This document shows, one piece after another, positions 1 to 10,318 of a stretch of DNA of 64,000 nucleotides. Position 1 is the first letter of the stretch. The number at the start of each line of letters is the position of its first letter. Origin of the DNA: Cytobacillus citreus. GTDB taxonomy: Bacteria; Bacillota; Bacilli; Bacillales; Cytobacillaceae. The translations under genes and the position numbers were made by a program. The stretch is taken from positions 310,001 through 374,000 of the forward strand of contig NZ_JAGYPM010000002.1 of NCBI RefSeq assembly GCF_018343665.1, read 5' to 3'. The notes under the pieces are model-generated. The model worked only from the letters and a program-made list of their open reading frames with translations. It had not been told where the DNA came from and made no database searches.

Positions 1-760
<760 letters not shown>

Positions 761-810
761 TAAGGATATGGAGGGGCTTAGGAGAAACACCATCCCCTTC
801 CTTTAAATGA

Positions 811-2250
<1,440 letters not shown>

Positions 2251-2269
2251 TTTCGGACCAGGAGGGTAA

Positions 2270-2680
<411 letters not shown>

Positions 2681-2690
2681 TAAGTGATCA

Positions 2691-2726
2691 AACACTTCTC
2701 AGCGATTGCTGGGAGGTGTTTTTTTA
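2691..2726 (+). terminator. Terminator of the atp operon
   Basis: A 13-bp stem (AACACTTCTCAGC with GCTGGGAGGTGTT, containing G-U pairs) has a 4-nt loop and is followed by a run of T, 10 bp after the atpC stop. Confidence 0.9.
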
Positions 2727-2763
2727 GTTTTAATGAAATTAATGTACAGTATACGATAAAGAT

Positions 2764-3075
2764 GAAGAGCCGAATGATCCCGTATTTGAGGAAAGAGAGA
2801 GAAATCGGTCACATAGAAGAGTTGAATAATCCCGTATTTGAGGGAAGAGAGAGAAATCGGTCACATAGAAGAGCGGAATGATCCCGTATTTGAGGAAAGA
2901 GAGAGAAATCGGTCACATAGAAGAGTTGAATAATCCCGTATTTGAGGGAAGAGAGAGAAATCGGTCACATAGAAGAGCGGAATGATCCCGTATTTGAGGA
3001 AAGAGAGAGAAATTGGTCACATAGAAGAGCCGAATGATCCCGTATCTGAGGAAAGAGAGGGAATCCGTTCACATA
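2764..3075. repeat. Tandem array, six copies of a 52-bp unit
   Basis: Copies begin at 2764, 2816, 2868, 2920, 2972 and 3024, an exact 52-bp period, with a seventh decayed start at 3076. Alternate copies share variants (GAGTTGAATAA against GAGCGGAATGA), so the array probably grew partly by 104-bp steps. Each unit contains ATGATCCC, 25 nt, then GGTCACAT: a degenerate inverted pair of the form ATGnnnCC/GGnnnCAT. Short open frames across it are not considered coding. The rest of the 2681-3247 gap shows nothing beyond the atp terminator. Confidence 0.9.
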
Positions 3076-3247
3076 GGGAGCGTCAAATGCCCCTGGTCAT
3101 ATGAAAATGAAAAAAACTAGTCACCATGATAGAACTCTGAAAGGATTTTAGTCATAATAAAAGAATATTTGCTAGTTACGTTTATTTCTTAACAAAAATT
3201 GAAATGAATAAGAGAATGAATTTTATAATATTGGAGGGGAAATCCGG

Positions 3248-3955
3248 ATGACATATGATGAAATAATGAAGAGTTTAGAGGAACTGGGGACGGAGCAAAC
3301 GAAAAAGACATTTATACGACACGGTGCCAAAGAGCCTTTGTTTGGAGTGAAGGTTGGGGATTTGAAGAAGCTTGTCAAATATGTAAAAAAGGATCAAGAG
3401 TTAGCATTAAAGCTATATAATTCTGGGATTTATGATGCGATGTATTTGGCGGGACTTTCGATAAATCCTAAATTAATGACAAAAGAAGATTTACAAGATT
3501 GGGCAGAAAAAGCCAATTGGCATGCTGTTGCCGAATATACGGTTGCTGGGGTAGCAGCAGAAAGTGAATATGCTCTTGAATTAGCGAGAGAGTGGATGAA
3601 GTCAGAGGAAGAAATAATTGCCTTATGTGGGTGGAATACATATGCAAATTATATATCTATCACTTCTGATGAAGAATTAGACCTAGCCGAAATCCAATCA
3701 TTGCTTGAACAAATAGAGCAAACCATCCACGAAGAAAGAAACCGAGTGCGATACGTGATGAATGGTTTTGTAATATCAGTAGGCACCTATGTTCAAGCAC
3801 TATCCCCTGATGCTAAAAAAGTTGCGGATCAGATTGGAAAGGTACATGTAAATGTAGGAAATACAGCATGTAAAGTTCCTCTAGCTACCGAATATATTAA
3901 AAAGATAGAAGACAAAGAGCGGGTGGGAGTAAAAAGAAAAACTTGTATATGTTAA
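3248..3955 (+). CDS. DNA alkylation repair protein, AlkD-like
   Basis: A 235-residue all-helical protein of the DNA alkylation repair family (HEAT-like repeats; AlkC/AlkD superfamily), which in characterised members removes alkylated bases such as 3- and 7-methylpurines from DNA. Recognisable features are the N-terminal FGVKVGDLKKLVK stretch, the aromatic DLQDWAEKANWHAVAEY segment near residues 80-97, and the basic Cys-containing tail GVKRKTCIC typical of Bacillus members. The start ATG follows TTGGAGGGGAAATCCGG. It is a single-gene unit bounded by its own terminator and is not part of the adjacent operons. Which lesions this subfamily repairs cannot be read from the sequence. Confidence 0.85.
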   Translation: MTYDEIMKSLEELGTEQTKKTFIRHGAKEPLFGVKVGDLKKLVKYVKKDQELALKLYNSGIYDAMYLAGLSINPKLMTKEDLQDWAEKANWHAVAEYTVAGVAAESEYALELAREWMKSEEEIIALCGWNTYANYISITSDEELDLAEIQSLLEQIEQTIHEERNRVRYVMNGFVISVGTYVQALSPDAKKVADQIGKVHVNVGNTACKVPLATEYIKKIEDKERVGVKRKTCIC

Positions 3956-3964
3956 TGATGGTCG

Positions 3965-3992
3965 GCCTTGCTAATAAAGCAGGGCTTTTTTT
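3965..3992 (+). terminator. Terminator after the AlkD-like gene
   Basis: GCCTTGCT and AGCAGGGC pair around an AATAA loop, followed by seven T, 10 bp past the stop codon. Confidence 0.88.
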
Positions 3993-4131
3993 GTGTGAAA
4001 GTTAAAATTTCCGGCCATAGAGCAGACGTTCATGAAGGTTTTTGGTGGAAAATTTTGAGTTAGCTCTGTAAATTGACTCAAAATCGGTTTTTTAAATCTC
4101 ACAAAGCTTGTAAGATGATGAGTGTGTCTAA

Positions 4132-4227
4132 TTTGTCGGCCAATTCCTGCCGTTTATCAGCCAAACTTTATCATTTGTCAGCCAATTTTGCTAGTTTATC
4201 AGCGAATCAATATACTTTATCAGCCAA
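4132..4227. repeat. Five-copy 21-bp tandem repeat
   Basis: The 12-bp core TTTATCAGCCAA (variants TTTGTCGGCCAA, TTTGTCAGCCAA, TTTATCAGCGAA) recurs at 4132, 4153, 4174, 4195 and 4216, exactly 21 bp apart, with variable 9-bp spacers. 21 bp is two helical turns, so the cores lie on one face of the DNA. In translation this gives repeated LSAN, but there is no convincing ribosome site and I treat it as non-coding. Confidence 0.85.
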
Positions 4228-4481
4228 TACCGAAAATCAGACATTACAGGAATTAAACAACTTGGTTATTTTTTTGTATTTTTTTAATAAGAGTAGTAAT
4301 AAGAAAAATAATTTTGTTGATATATCTCACTGACAAGGAAAGCGATTTCATTTTAAATAAAGTGGGGATGTATTCACGGGTTTGTCACTATTTTACTGGG
4401 AAGGATTTGTGTTGATAATGGGGGGAAGCTTAGGGAATTCTCACTTCCGATGTGCTTCTTGGATCTCTTGCTTCAGCTTCG

Positions 4482-4557
4482 ATGCAGCCCCACAAAACAA
4501 GCCTATTTCGTTTTTAAAAGCACATTTTTAAAACGCTGCATTAGGTTTGTTCTGTGG
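4482..4557. other. Interleaved inverted repeats upstream of the nuo promoter
   Basis: ATGCAGC (4482-4488) pairs with GCTGCAT (4535-4541), and CCACAAAACAAGCCTA (4490-4505) pairs with TAGGTTTGTTCTGTGG (4542-4557) with two G-U type mismatches. The order a-b-a'-b' is that of a pseudoknot. It ends 33 bp before the putative -35 box of the nuo operon and so probably lies outside the nuo transcript. Confidence 0.5.
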
Positions 4558-4589
4558 AAGAGAGAATTTCCATAATTGTCTAGGGTTTA

Positions 4590-4618
4590 TCGACACAAAA
4601 TGGTAACAATGCTATAAT
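4590..4618 (+). promoter_or_regulatory. Putative sigma-A promoter of the nuo operon
   Basis: TCGACA (4590-4595; one mismatch to TTGACA), a 17-bp spacer, and TATAAT (4613-4618), 58 bp before the nuoA start. Confidence 0.7.
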
Positions 4619-4675
4619 GGGTACGGTTACAGATGTAAAGGTAGGGAAAATTCAATTAAATTGGAGGGGATGGAC

Positions 4676-5050
4676 ATGGAGATGCTAAATTTATATCAAA
4701 ATAACTATTTGATTGTTTTTGTGTTCCTATGTCTAGGGATTTTGTTACCTGTGGTGGCCCTGTTTTTTGGGAAGCTTTTGCGGCCCTATAAACCGTATGA
4801 GTCGAAGTACACCACTTATGAGAGCGGGATTGTGCCATTTCATGATTCGAGGGTACAGTTTAATGTCCGCTATTATATTTTTGCACTAATGTTCGTTATT
4901 TTTGATGTAGAGACGGTGTTTTTATATCCGTGGGCCGTTGCGTACGAAAAACTCGGAATCTTTGCATTAATAGAAATGTTGATTTTTGTATTCATGCTAG
5001 TAATAGGACTTATTTATGCATGGAAGAAGAAGGTGCTAAAATGGACTTAA
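4676..5050 (+). CDS. nuoA: NADH-quinone oxidoreductase subunit A
   Basis: A small membrane subunit of complex I at the junction of the hydrophilic and membrane arms. It has three predicted membrane segments and the conserved loop [18 protein letters not shown] followed by [17 protein letters not shown], which carries the acidic residues of the quinone/proton coupling region. I chose the ATG at 4676 (MEMLNLYQ): GGAGGGG lies 8 bp upstream, whereas the upstream TTG and ATG would place the ribosome site inside or too near the start. This gives 124 residues. The 3' end overlaps nuoB by 10 bp. Confidence 0.95.
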   Translation: MEMLNLYQNNYLIVFVFLCLGILLPVVALFFGKLLRPYKPYESKYTTYESGIVPFHDSRVQFNVRYYIFALMFVIFDVETVFLYPWAVAYEKLGIFALIEMLIFVFMLVIGLIYAWKKKVLKWT

Positions 5051-5553
5051 AACTGGAAAATATTTCACCTGAAGAAATGGAAGAACTGCAGCGTAATGTA
5101 TTTATGGCAACATTAGAACAAATAAAAGCTTGGGCACGGAGTAACTCATTATGGCCAATGACCTTCGGGCTTGCTTGTTGTGCCATCGAAATGATGGGTG
5201 TCGGCGGTGCTCACTATGATTTAGATCGTTTTGGGTCGTTTTTCCGAACATCTCCTCGTCAATCAGATGTCATGATTGTTTCAGGTACAGTGACGAAGAA
5301 AATGGCACCAATCGTTCGCAGACTGTATGATCAAATGCCAGAACCGAAATGGGTCATTGCGATGGGATCATGTGCGACAGCAGGTGGTCCATATGTGAAA
5401 TCCTATGCAGTTGTAAAAGGCGTTGATCAGATTGTACCAGTTGATGTTTACATACCAGGATGTCCTCCGAATCCGGCGGCATTAATATATGGGATTAATA
5501 AATTAAAGGAAAAAATCCGCTACGAGGCTAAAACTGGGAAGAAGGTGATCTAA
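5041..5553 (+). CDS. nuoB: NADH-quinone oxidoreductase subunit B
   Basis: This subunit carries the terminal iron-sulfur cluster N2 that passes electrons to quinone. The ligand motifs are present: tandem cysteines in [19 protein letters not shown] and PGCPPNPAA. The start ATG ([12 protein letters not shown]) overlaps the nuoA stop in another frame and is preceded by GAAGAAGGTG. The product is 170 residues, close to the family norm. A longer in-frame extension upstream would lie wholly within nuoA and is not used. Confidence 0.96.
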   Translation: MDLKLENISPEEMEELQRNVFMATLEQIKAWARSNSLWPMTFGLACCAIEMMGVGGAHYDLDRFGSFFRTSPRQSDVMIVSGTVTKKMAPIVRRLYDQMPEPKWVIAMGSCATAGGPYVKSYAVVKGVDQIVPVDVYIPGCPPNPAALIYGINKLKEKIRYEAKTGKKVI

Positions 5554-5556
5554 CCT

Positions 5557-6831
5557 ATGAGCGGGGAGAAGGATCTTGAGCAGTTAAAAAAAGAGGCTGC
5601 TGCAAAGGCAAAGGCAGCCGCACTGGCCAAAATGAAGGAAAAAGAACAGGTCGAGTCAAAAGAGGAAACAGCAGCCGCAGACCTTGATATAGCGAAACAA
5701 AAAGCCGCAGCAGCTGCAAAGGCAAAGGCAGCCGCACTGGCCAAAATGAAGGAAAAAGAACAGGTCGAGTCAAAAGAGGAAACAGTAGCCGCAGACCTTG
5801 ATATAGCGAAACAAAAAGCCGCAGCAGCTGCAAAGGCAAAGGCAGCCGTACTGGCCAAAATGAAGGAAAAAGAACAGGTCGAGTCAAAAGAGGAAACAGC
5901 AGCCGCAGACCTTGATATAGCGAAACAAAAAGCCGCAGCAGCTGCAAAGGCAAAGGCAGCCGCACTGGCCAAAATGAAGGAAAAAGAACAGGTCGAGTCA
6001 AAAGAGGAAACAGCAGCCGCAGACCTTGATATAGCAAAACAAAAAGCCGCAGCAGCCGCAAAGGCAAAGGCAGCTGCAGCAGCGAAAGCGAAAGCAGCTG
6101 CTCTAGCAAAGCAATCTGACGCAGCTGGAGATGACGAAAAGGCAAAAGCGATTGCTGCAGCAAAAGCAAAGGCTGCAGCCGCTGCAAAGGCAAAAGCCGT
6201 AGCTTCCGCAAAAGCTGGAGGCGGAGCGGGTGATGACGAGAAAGCAAAAGCGATAGCCGCTGCAAAGGCAAAAGCCGCCGCAGCAGCAGCCGCAAAAGCA
6301 AAAGCAGCTGGCGGGAAGGTCGAAGCAGAGCCGGCGGAAGAGAGTAAACCATCACCAAACCAGCCTTATCTTGATAAATATGTGAAAGTCATTGAAGAGA
6401 ATCTCGGACAAGATGTTTTAGAAGATTACTATATCAATAGTCTTTCAAAGGATGTTCCAACACTGGTGGCTAAGAGAGAGTCATATTTTAAAGTGGCAGA
6501 ATTTCTAAAATATAATGAACAGTTAGGATTTGATTATTTATCCGAGATCCATGGGACAGACTTCGAAACACATATGGAAGTGTATGTTCATCTTTACTCA
6601 TACAGAAATCGTCAGTCTGTTGCATTAAAAGTAAAGATTGATCGTAATGAACCAACTATTGAATCATTGCAGCCATTATGGGCAGGAGCGGATTGGCCTG
6701 AATGTGAGGCATATGATTTGTTAGGTATTCGCTTTACGGGACACCCGAACCTCCACCGGATTATGCTTGGGGAAGAATGGGTTGGCCATCCGTTGAGAAA
6801 AGACTATGAACCGTATGATGTGGAGGTGTAA
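5557..6831 (+). CDS. nuoC: NADH-quinone oxidoreductase subunit C with long Ala/Lys repeat extension
   Basis: The C-terminal part (about residue 268 onward) is the 30-kDa complex I subunit, ending with the signature ECEAYDLLGIRFTGHPNL and HPLRKDYEPYD. The first 265 or so residues are unlike ordinary NuoC: four near-identical 38-residue units (core KAKAAALAKMKEKEQVESKE) followed by Ala-Lys runs, all predicted helical and highly charged. Ala/Lys-rich NuoC N-termini are known from other Bacillus genomes; the length and near-identity of the repeats here are notable. The start is 4 bp after the nuoB stop; ribosome site GAAGAAGGTGAT. Total 424 residues, roughly 2.5 times the usual size. The function of the extension is unknown. 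Confidence 0.93.
   Translation: MSGEKDLEQLKKEAAAKAKAAALAKMKEKEQVESKEETAAADLDIAKQKAAAAAKAKAAALAKMKEKEQVESKEETVAADLDIAKQKAAAAAKAKAAVLAKMKEKEQVESKEETAAADLDIAKQKAAAAAKAKAAALAKMKEKEQVESKEETAAADLDIAKQKAAAAAKAKAAAAAKAKAAALAKQSDAAGDDEKAKAIAAAKAKAAAAAKAKAVASAKAGGGAGDDEKAKAIAAAKAKAAAAAAAKAKAAGGKVEAEPAEESKPSPNQPYLDKYVKVIEENLGQDVLEDYYINSLSKDVPTLVAKRESYFKVAEFLKYNEQLGFDYLSEIHGTDFETHMEVYVHLYSYRNRQSVALKVKIDRNEPTIESLQPLWAGADWPECEAYDLLGIRFTGHPNLHRIMLGEEWVGHPLRKDYEPYDVEV
5586..6041 (+). repeat. Four 114-bp in-frame repeats within nuoC
   Basis: Units start at 5586, 5700, 5814 and 5928. Units 2 to 4 differ by only a few bases (for example one Ala to Val change in unit 2 and one in unit 3), pointing to recent expansion or gene conversion. 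The period is a multiple of three, so length changes leave the frame intact. Confidence 0.93.
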
Positions 6832-6834
6832 CCA

Positions 6835-7935
6835 ATGATACGTACCGAAGAAATGCTCTTGAATGTGGGACCTCAGCATCCAAGTACGCACGGTGTATTC
6901 CGTCTCGTCGTCAAAATTGATGGGGAAATTATTACAGAGGCGAAACCAGTCATCGGTTATTTGCATCGGGGAACGGAAAAATTAGCTGAAAATTTACAGT
7001 ATACTCAAATTATTCCTTACACAGACCGGATGGATTATCTGTCTGCAATGACGAATAACTATGTCATCTGTCATGCGGTTGAAACGATGATGGGCATCGA
7101 GATCCCTGAACGTGCCGAATACTTACGTGTCATGGCAATGGAGCTTGGACGGGTTGCCAGCCACTTAGTTTCGTGGGGAACATTCTTATTAGACCTAGGT
7201 GCAACAAGCCCGTTCATTTTTGCATTCCGAGAGCGGGAAATGATTATTAATATGCTGAATGAACTTTCAGGTGCTCGTTTGACATTTAACTATATGCGTG
7301 TAGGCGGAGTAAAATGGGATGCACCAGAGGGCTGGGTTGAAAAGGTAAAAGAATTCATACCATATATGCGTGAACAGCTTGTAGGCTACCACCAGCTCGT
7401 AACGGGTAATGAAATTTTCATGAACCGTGTTAAAGGTGTGGGTGTTTATTCAAAAGAAGATGCCATCAACTATTCATTAAGCGGGCCAACACTTCGCTGT
7501 ACAGGGGTGAAATGGGATCTTCGCAAAGATGAGCCATACTCTATTTATGATCGTTTTGATTTTAACGTCGTGACCAGAGAAGAAGGAGACGCTTGGGCAC
7601 GCTATCATGTTCGCTTGGAAGAAATTGAGGAATCATTGAAAATTCTAGAACAAGCTGTAGAACAATTTCCTGCAGAAGGAGAAATTTTGGCGAAGGTGCC
7701 AAAGATTATTAAAGCACCAAAAGGCGAGGCCTTCGTTAGAATAGAATCTCCACGTGGAGAAATTGGCTGCTATATTGCAAGTGACGGTAAAAAGGAACCA
7801 TATCGATTAAAGTTTAGAAGACCATCATTTTATAATCTTCAAATTCTCCCAAAATTACTTAAAGGAGAAAACATGGCAAACATGATTGCAATTCTAGGAG
7901 GAATTGATATTGTCCTCGGGGAGGTGGACGGTTAA
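6835..7935 (+). CDS. nuoD: NADH-quinone oxidoreductase subunit D
   Basis: The 49-kDa subunit, which together with NuoB forms the quinone-binding cavity. It has 366 residues, the length expected of a separate NuoD. The N-terminus contains NVGPQHPSTHGVFRLVVKIDGE and HRGTEKLAENL, both conserved in the hydrogenase-like fold, and the C-terminus ends GGIDIVLGEVDG. The start follows GGAGGTGTAACC and lies 3 bp after the nuoC stop. The stop overlaps nuoH by one base, implying translational coupling. Confidence 0.98.
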   Translation: MIRTEEMLLNVGPQHPSTHGVFRLVVKIDGEIITEAKPVIGYLHRGTEKLAENLQYTQIIPYTDRMDYLSAMTNNYVICHAVETMMGIEIPERAEYLRVMAMELGRVASHLVSWGTFLLDLGATSPFIFAFREREMIINMLNELSGARLTFNYMRVGGVKWDAPEGWVEKVKEFIPYMREQLVGYHQLVTGNEIFMNRVKGVGVYSKEDAINYSLSGPTLRCTGVKWDLRKDEPYSIYDRFDFNVVTREEGDAWARYHVRLEEIEESLKILEQAVEQFPAEGEILAKVPKIIKAPKGEAFVRIESPRGEIGCYIASDGKKEPYRLKFRRPSFYNLQILPKLLKGENMANMIAILGGIDIVLGEVDG

Positions 7936-8942
7936 TGGTAGAAGATCTATTACACTCTAGTGCCGGATGGCTTAATTTCGGTATTTTCTTCTTACTGGCC
8001 GTCGTATTGCTTTTAGTTGTGTTAGGCTTCGTAACATATGCGATTTTAGCAGAGCGAAAAGTCATGGGTTATATGCAAATGCGCCACGGTCCAAACCAAG
8101 TCGGTGGTCGGTGGGGATTATTGCAAACAGTTGCAGACGTCCTAAAACTCCTATTAAAAGAAGATGTCATTCCGAAGCTAGCTGATCGTCCTTTATTTAT
8201 AATAGCACCGGTTATTGCGTTTGCTCCTGCATTTATGGTTTTAGCTACGATCCCTTTTACCGATAAGTTTCAGTTTGCTGACATCGGTGTAGGACTGCTT
8301 TATTATATTGCTGTGTCAGGCATTACGACGGTTGGAATTGTTACAGGCGCTTGGGCTTCGAATAATAAATACGCCCTTCTTGGGGGAATGCGTGCAGCTG
8401 CACAAATGATTTCCTACGAAATTCCGCTCATTATGTCTGTTGTTGGCGTTGTTCTTTTGTCTGGTAGCTTAAATTTAAATGACATTGTCGAGGCGCAAAA
8501 AAATGGCTGGTTCATCGTATGGCAGCCAATCGGTTTCATTGTCTTTTTCATTGCAGCAGTTGCGGAATTAAATCGTGTACCGTTCGACTTGCCGGAAGCA
8601 GAATCAGAGCTTATTGCCGGTTTCCATATTGAATACTCTGGTTTCCGCTGGGCATTCTTTATGCTTGCAGAGTATGTTTACTTCTTTGCAATGGCAGCTT
8701 TGATTACCGTATTATTCTTAGGCGGCTGGCTCCCGCTTCCATTTTTAGGCTTTATTCCAGGAGCTGTTTGGTTTGCCCTTAAATTTACGGCTGTTGTATT
8801 TATCTTACTTTGGTTCCGTTCAACATTCCCACGTGTTCGTGCAGACCAATTAATGGAATTTGGTTGGAAGGTGCTTTTACCAATTGCATTGGCAAATATC
8901 TTCTTAACCGCTTTAATAATGGAATTAGTGAAATTATTTTAA
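7935..8942 (+). CDS. nuoH: NADH-quinone oxidoreductase subunit H
   Basis: A membrane subunit next to the quinone site, 335 residues with about eight membrane segments. Conserved blocks include ERKVMGYMQMRHGPNQVGG, the acidic loop VPFDLPEAESELIAGFH near residue 215, and RVRADQLMEFGWK near the end. Its ATG overlaps the nuoD stop (TAATGG). It couples quinone reduction to the membrane pumping subunits. Confidence 0.98.
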   Translation: MVEDLLHSSAGWLNFGIFFLLAVVLLLVVLGFVTYAILAERKVMGYMQMRHGPNQVGGRWGLLQTVADVLKLLLKEDVIPKLADRPLFIIAPVIAFAPAFMVLATIPFTDKFQFADIGVGLLYYIAVSGITTVGIVTGAWASNNKYALLGGMRAAAQMISYEIPLIMSVVGVVLLSGSLNLNDIVEAQKNGWFIVWQPIGFIVFFIAAVAELNRVPFDLPEAESELIAGFHIEYSGFRWAFFMLAEYVYFFAMAALITVLFLGGWLPLPFLGFIPGAVWFALKFTAVVFILLWFRSTFPRVRADQLMEFGWKVLLPIALANIFLTALIMELVKLF

Positions 8943-8982
8943 ATAAGCAATTTGACCATTTGAAAATAAGGGGTGAAAAAAC

Positions 8983-9402
8983 ATGCTTGGATTAGCGAAA
9001 GGTTTATCATATACCCTAAAAAACTTAACACGCAAAAAGGTTACTTATGATTACCCGAACGAACCGCTTCCAGTACCAGATCGGTTTCGAGGGATTCAAA
9101 AATTTTATCCTGAAAAATGTATTGTATGTAATCAGTGTGCGAATATCTGCCCGACGGAATGCATTCAGTTAACAGGTAAAAAGCACCCAGACCCGAATAA
9201 AAAAGGCAAAATTATTGATACGTATGATATTAACTTTGAAATATGTATTTTATGCGATTTATGCACAGAGGTTTGCCCAACAGAAGCGATTATTATGACA
9301 AATAACTTCGAATTGGCCGAATACAGTCGTGATGAATTATTTAAAAATCTGGAATGGCTTGACGAAAATGATGAGAATATACGGAAGGTGAATAAAGCAT
9401 GA
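8983..9402 (+). CDS. nuoI: NADH-quinone oxidoreductase subunit I (2x4Fe-4S)
   Basis: A ferredoxin-like subunit carrying the two 4Fe-4S clusters N6a and N6b. Both cysteine motifs are intact: CIVCNQCANICPTECI (residues about 46-61) and CILCDLCTEVCPTEAI (about 87-102). It has 139 residues; start ATG after AAGGGGTGAAAAAAC. Because nuoE, nuoF and nuoG are absent from the operon, NuoI is the most likely entry point for electrons from a partner protein such as ferredoxin (inference). Confidence 0.97.
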   Translation: MLGLAKGLSYTLKNLTRKKVTYDYPNEPLPVPDRFRGIQKFYPEKCIVCNQCANICPTECIQLTGKKHPDPNKKGKIIDTYDINFEICILCDLCTEVCPTEAIIMTNNFELAEYSRDELFKNLEWLDENDENIRKVNKA

Positions 9403-9920
9403 CGTTATCAGGTGAATTTCTAGCGTTTTTGTCACTCGCGGTCGTTTCGGTAATGGGCGGAGTGCTTTTATTGAACCTTACCAAAGTCGTGCATGTGATA
9501 GTGGCGCTTGTTTTTACATTTATTAGCATAGCGGGAATCTTTGTTTTACTATCAGCTGAATTCCTTGCAGTTGCCCAAATCTTACTTTATTCCGGTGCCA
9601 TTACGATTATCATGTTATTTGGGATTATGCTTACCCGCCACGATGATACGAGTGAGACGAAAGCAGGTGGCTTACGCAAGGTGCTTCTGTTTTTAGGTGT
9701 TCTCGGATTTGCATTTTCAGTTTATATCGGAATTTATAACCTCGATTTTGGGCAAGTGCCAAATACATTACATGAAAATAACACTGAGCAAATTGGAATG
9801 GCCCTCTTTTCGAAGTATATCATTCCGTTTGAATTAACCTCAGTCTTGTTATTGGCTGCTCTTATCGGAGCTATTATTTTAGCGAAGAAGGACGATGAGA
9901 AGGGAGCGGAGAAGGAATGA
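9399..9920 (+). CDS. nuoJ: NADH-quinone oxidoreductase subunit J
   Basis: A hydrophobic complex I subunit, 173 residues with five predicted membrane helices. The segment [20 protein letters not shown] is the conserved NuoJ helix containing the pi-bulge that moves during turnover. Its ATG overlaps the nuoI stop by 4 bp. The C-terminus is charged ([11 protein letters not shown]). Confidence 0.95.
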   Translation: MTLSGEFLAFLSLAVVSVMGGVLLLNLTKVVHVIVALVFTFISIAGIFVLLSAEFLAVAQILLYSGAITIIMLFGIMLTRHDDTSETKAGGLRKVLLFLGVLGFAFSVYIGIYNLDFGQVPNTLHENNTEQIGMALFSKYIIPFELTSVLLLAALIGAIILAKKDDEKGAEKE

Positions 9921-10231
9921 GTTCAGTTCCCATTTCAGCCTATCTGGCTCTGGCATTAATTTTATTCTGTATTGGTTTATACGGCGCTTTGACAAAACGA
10001 AATACAGTCATTGTCTTAATTTCCATCGAGCTCATGTTAAATGCAGTGAATATTAACTTAGTAGCTTTCAGCAAATACGGTGCTGTGCCTGCGATTACAG
10101 GTCAAATCTTCGCCCTTTTTGCCATGACAGTCGCTGCAGCAGAGGCTTCGGTCGGATTAGCGATCTTAATCGCTCTTTACCGTAATCGAAAAACGGTTAA
10201 TATTGATGAAATGAATTCAATGAAAAACTAG
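9917..10231 (+). CDS. nuoK: NADH-quinone oxidoreductase subunit K
   Basis: A small three-helix antiporter-related subunit, 104 residues. The conserved membrane Glu residues are visible in [17 protein letters not shown] and [17 protein letters not shown]. The start overlaps the nuoJ stop (ATGA). An 87-bp gap with a hairpin separates it from nuoL. Confidence 0.96.
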   Translation: MSSVPISAYLALALILFCIGLYGALTKRNTVIVLISIELMLNAVNINLVAFSKYGAVPAITGQIFALFAMTVAAAEASVGLAILIALYRNRKTVNIDEMNSMKN

Positions 10232-10256
10232 AGGTTCTCTAACTTGGCCTCAATCA

Positions 10257-10296
10257 AACACGCTGATTCAACAGAAAAAAAATAAGGCAGCGTGTT
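10257..10296 (+). other. Hairpin between nuoK and nuoL
   Basis: AACACGCTG and CAGCGTGTT form a perfect 9-bp stem with a 22-nt A-rich loop just upstream of the nuoL ribosome site. There is no T-run, so it is not a standard terminator. Confidence 0.5.
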
Positions 10297-10318
10297 CAAA
10301 AAGGGGATAGTGATATTG

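Noticed and set aside
2764-3075. CRISPR array
   Set aside because: The 52-bp units are contiguous repeats without unique spacers, and no cas genes occur in the window.
4073-4333. Frame with repeated LSAN motif
   Set aside because: Caused by the 21-bp DNA repeat; no ribosome site, and translation outside the repeat is low-complexity.
5550-6358. Long reverse-strand frames opposite the nuoC repeats
   Set aside because: Mirror image of the Ala/Lys repeats; low-complexity Leu/Ala/Ser/Phe strings with no ribosome site.
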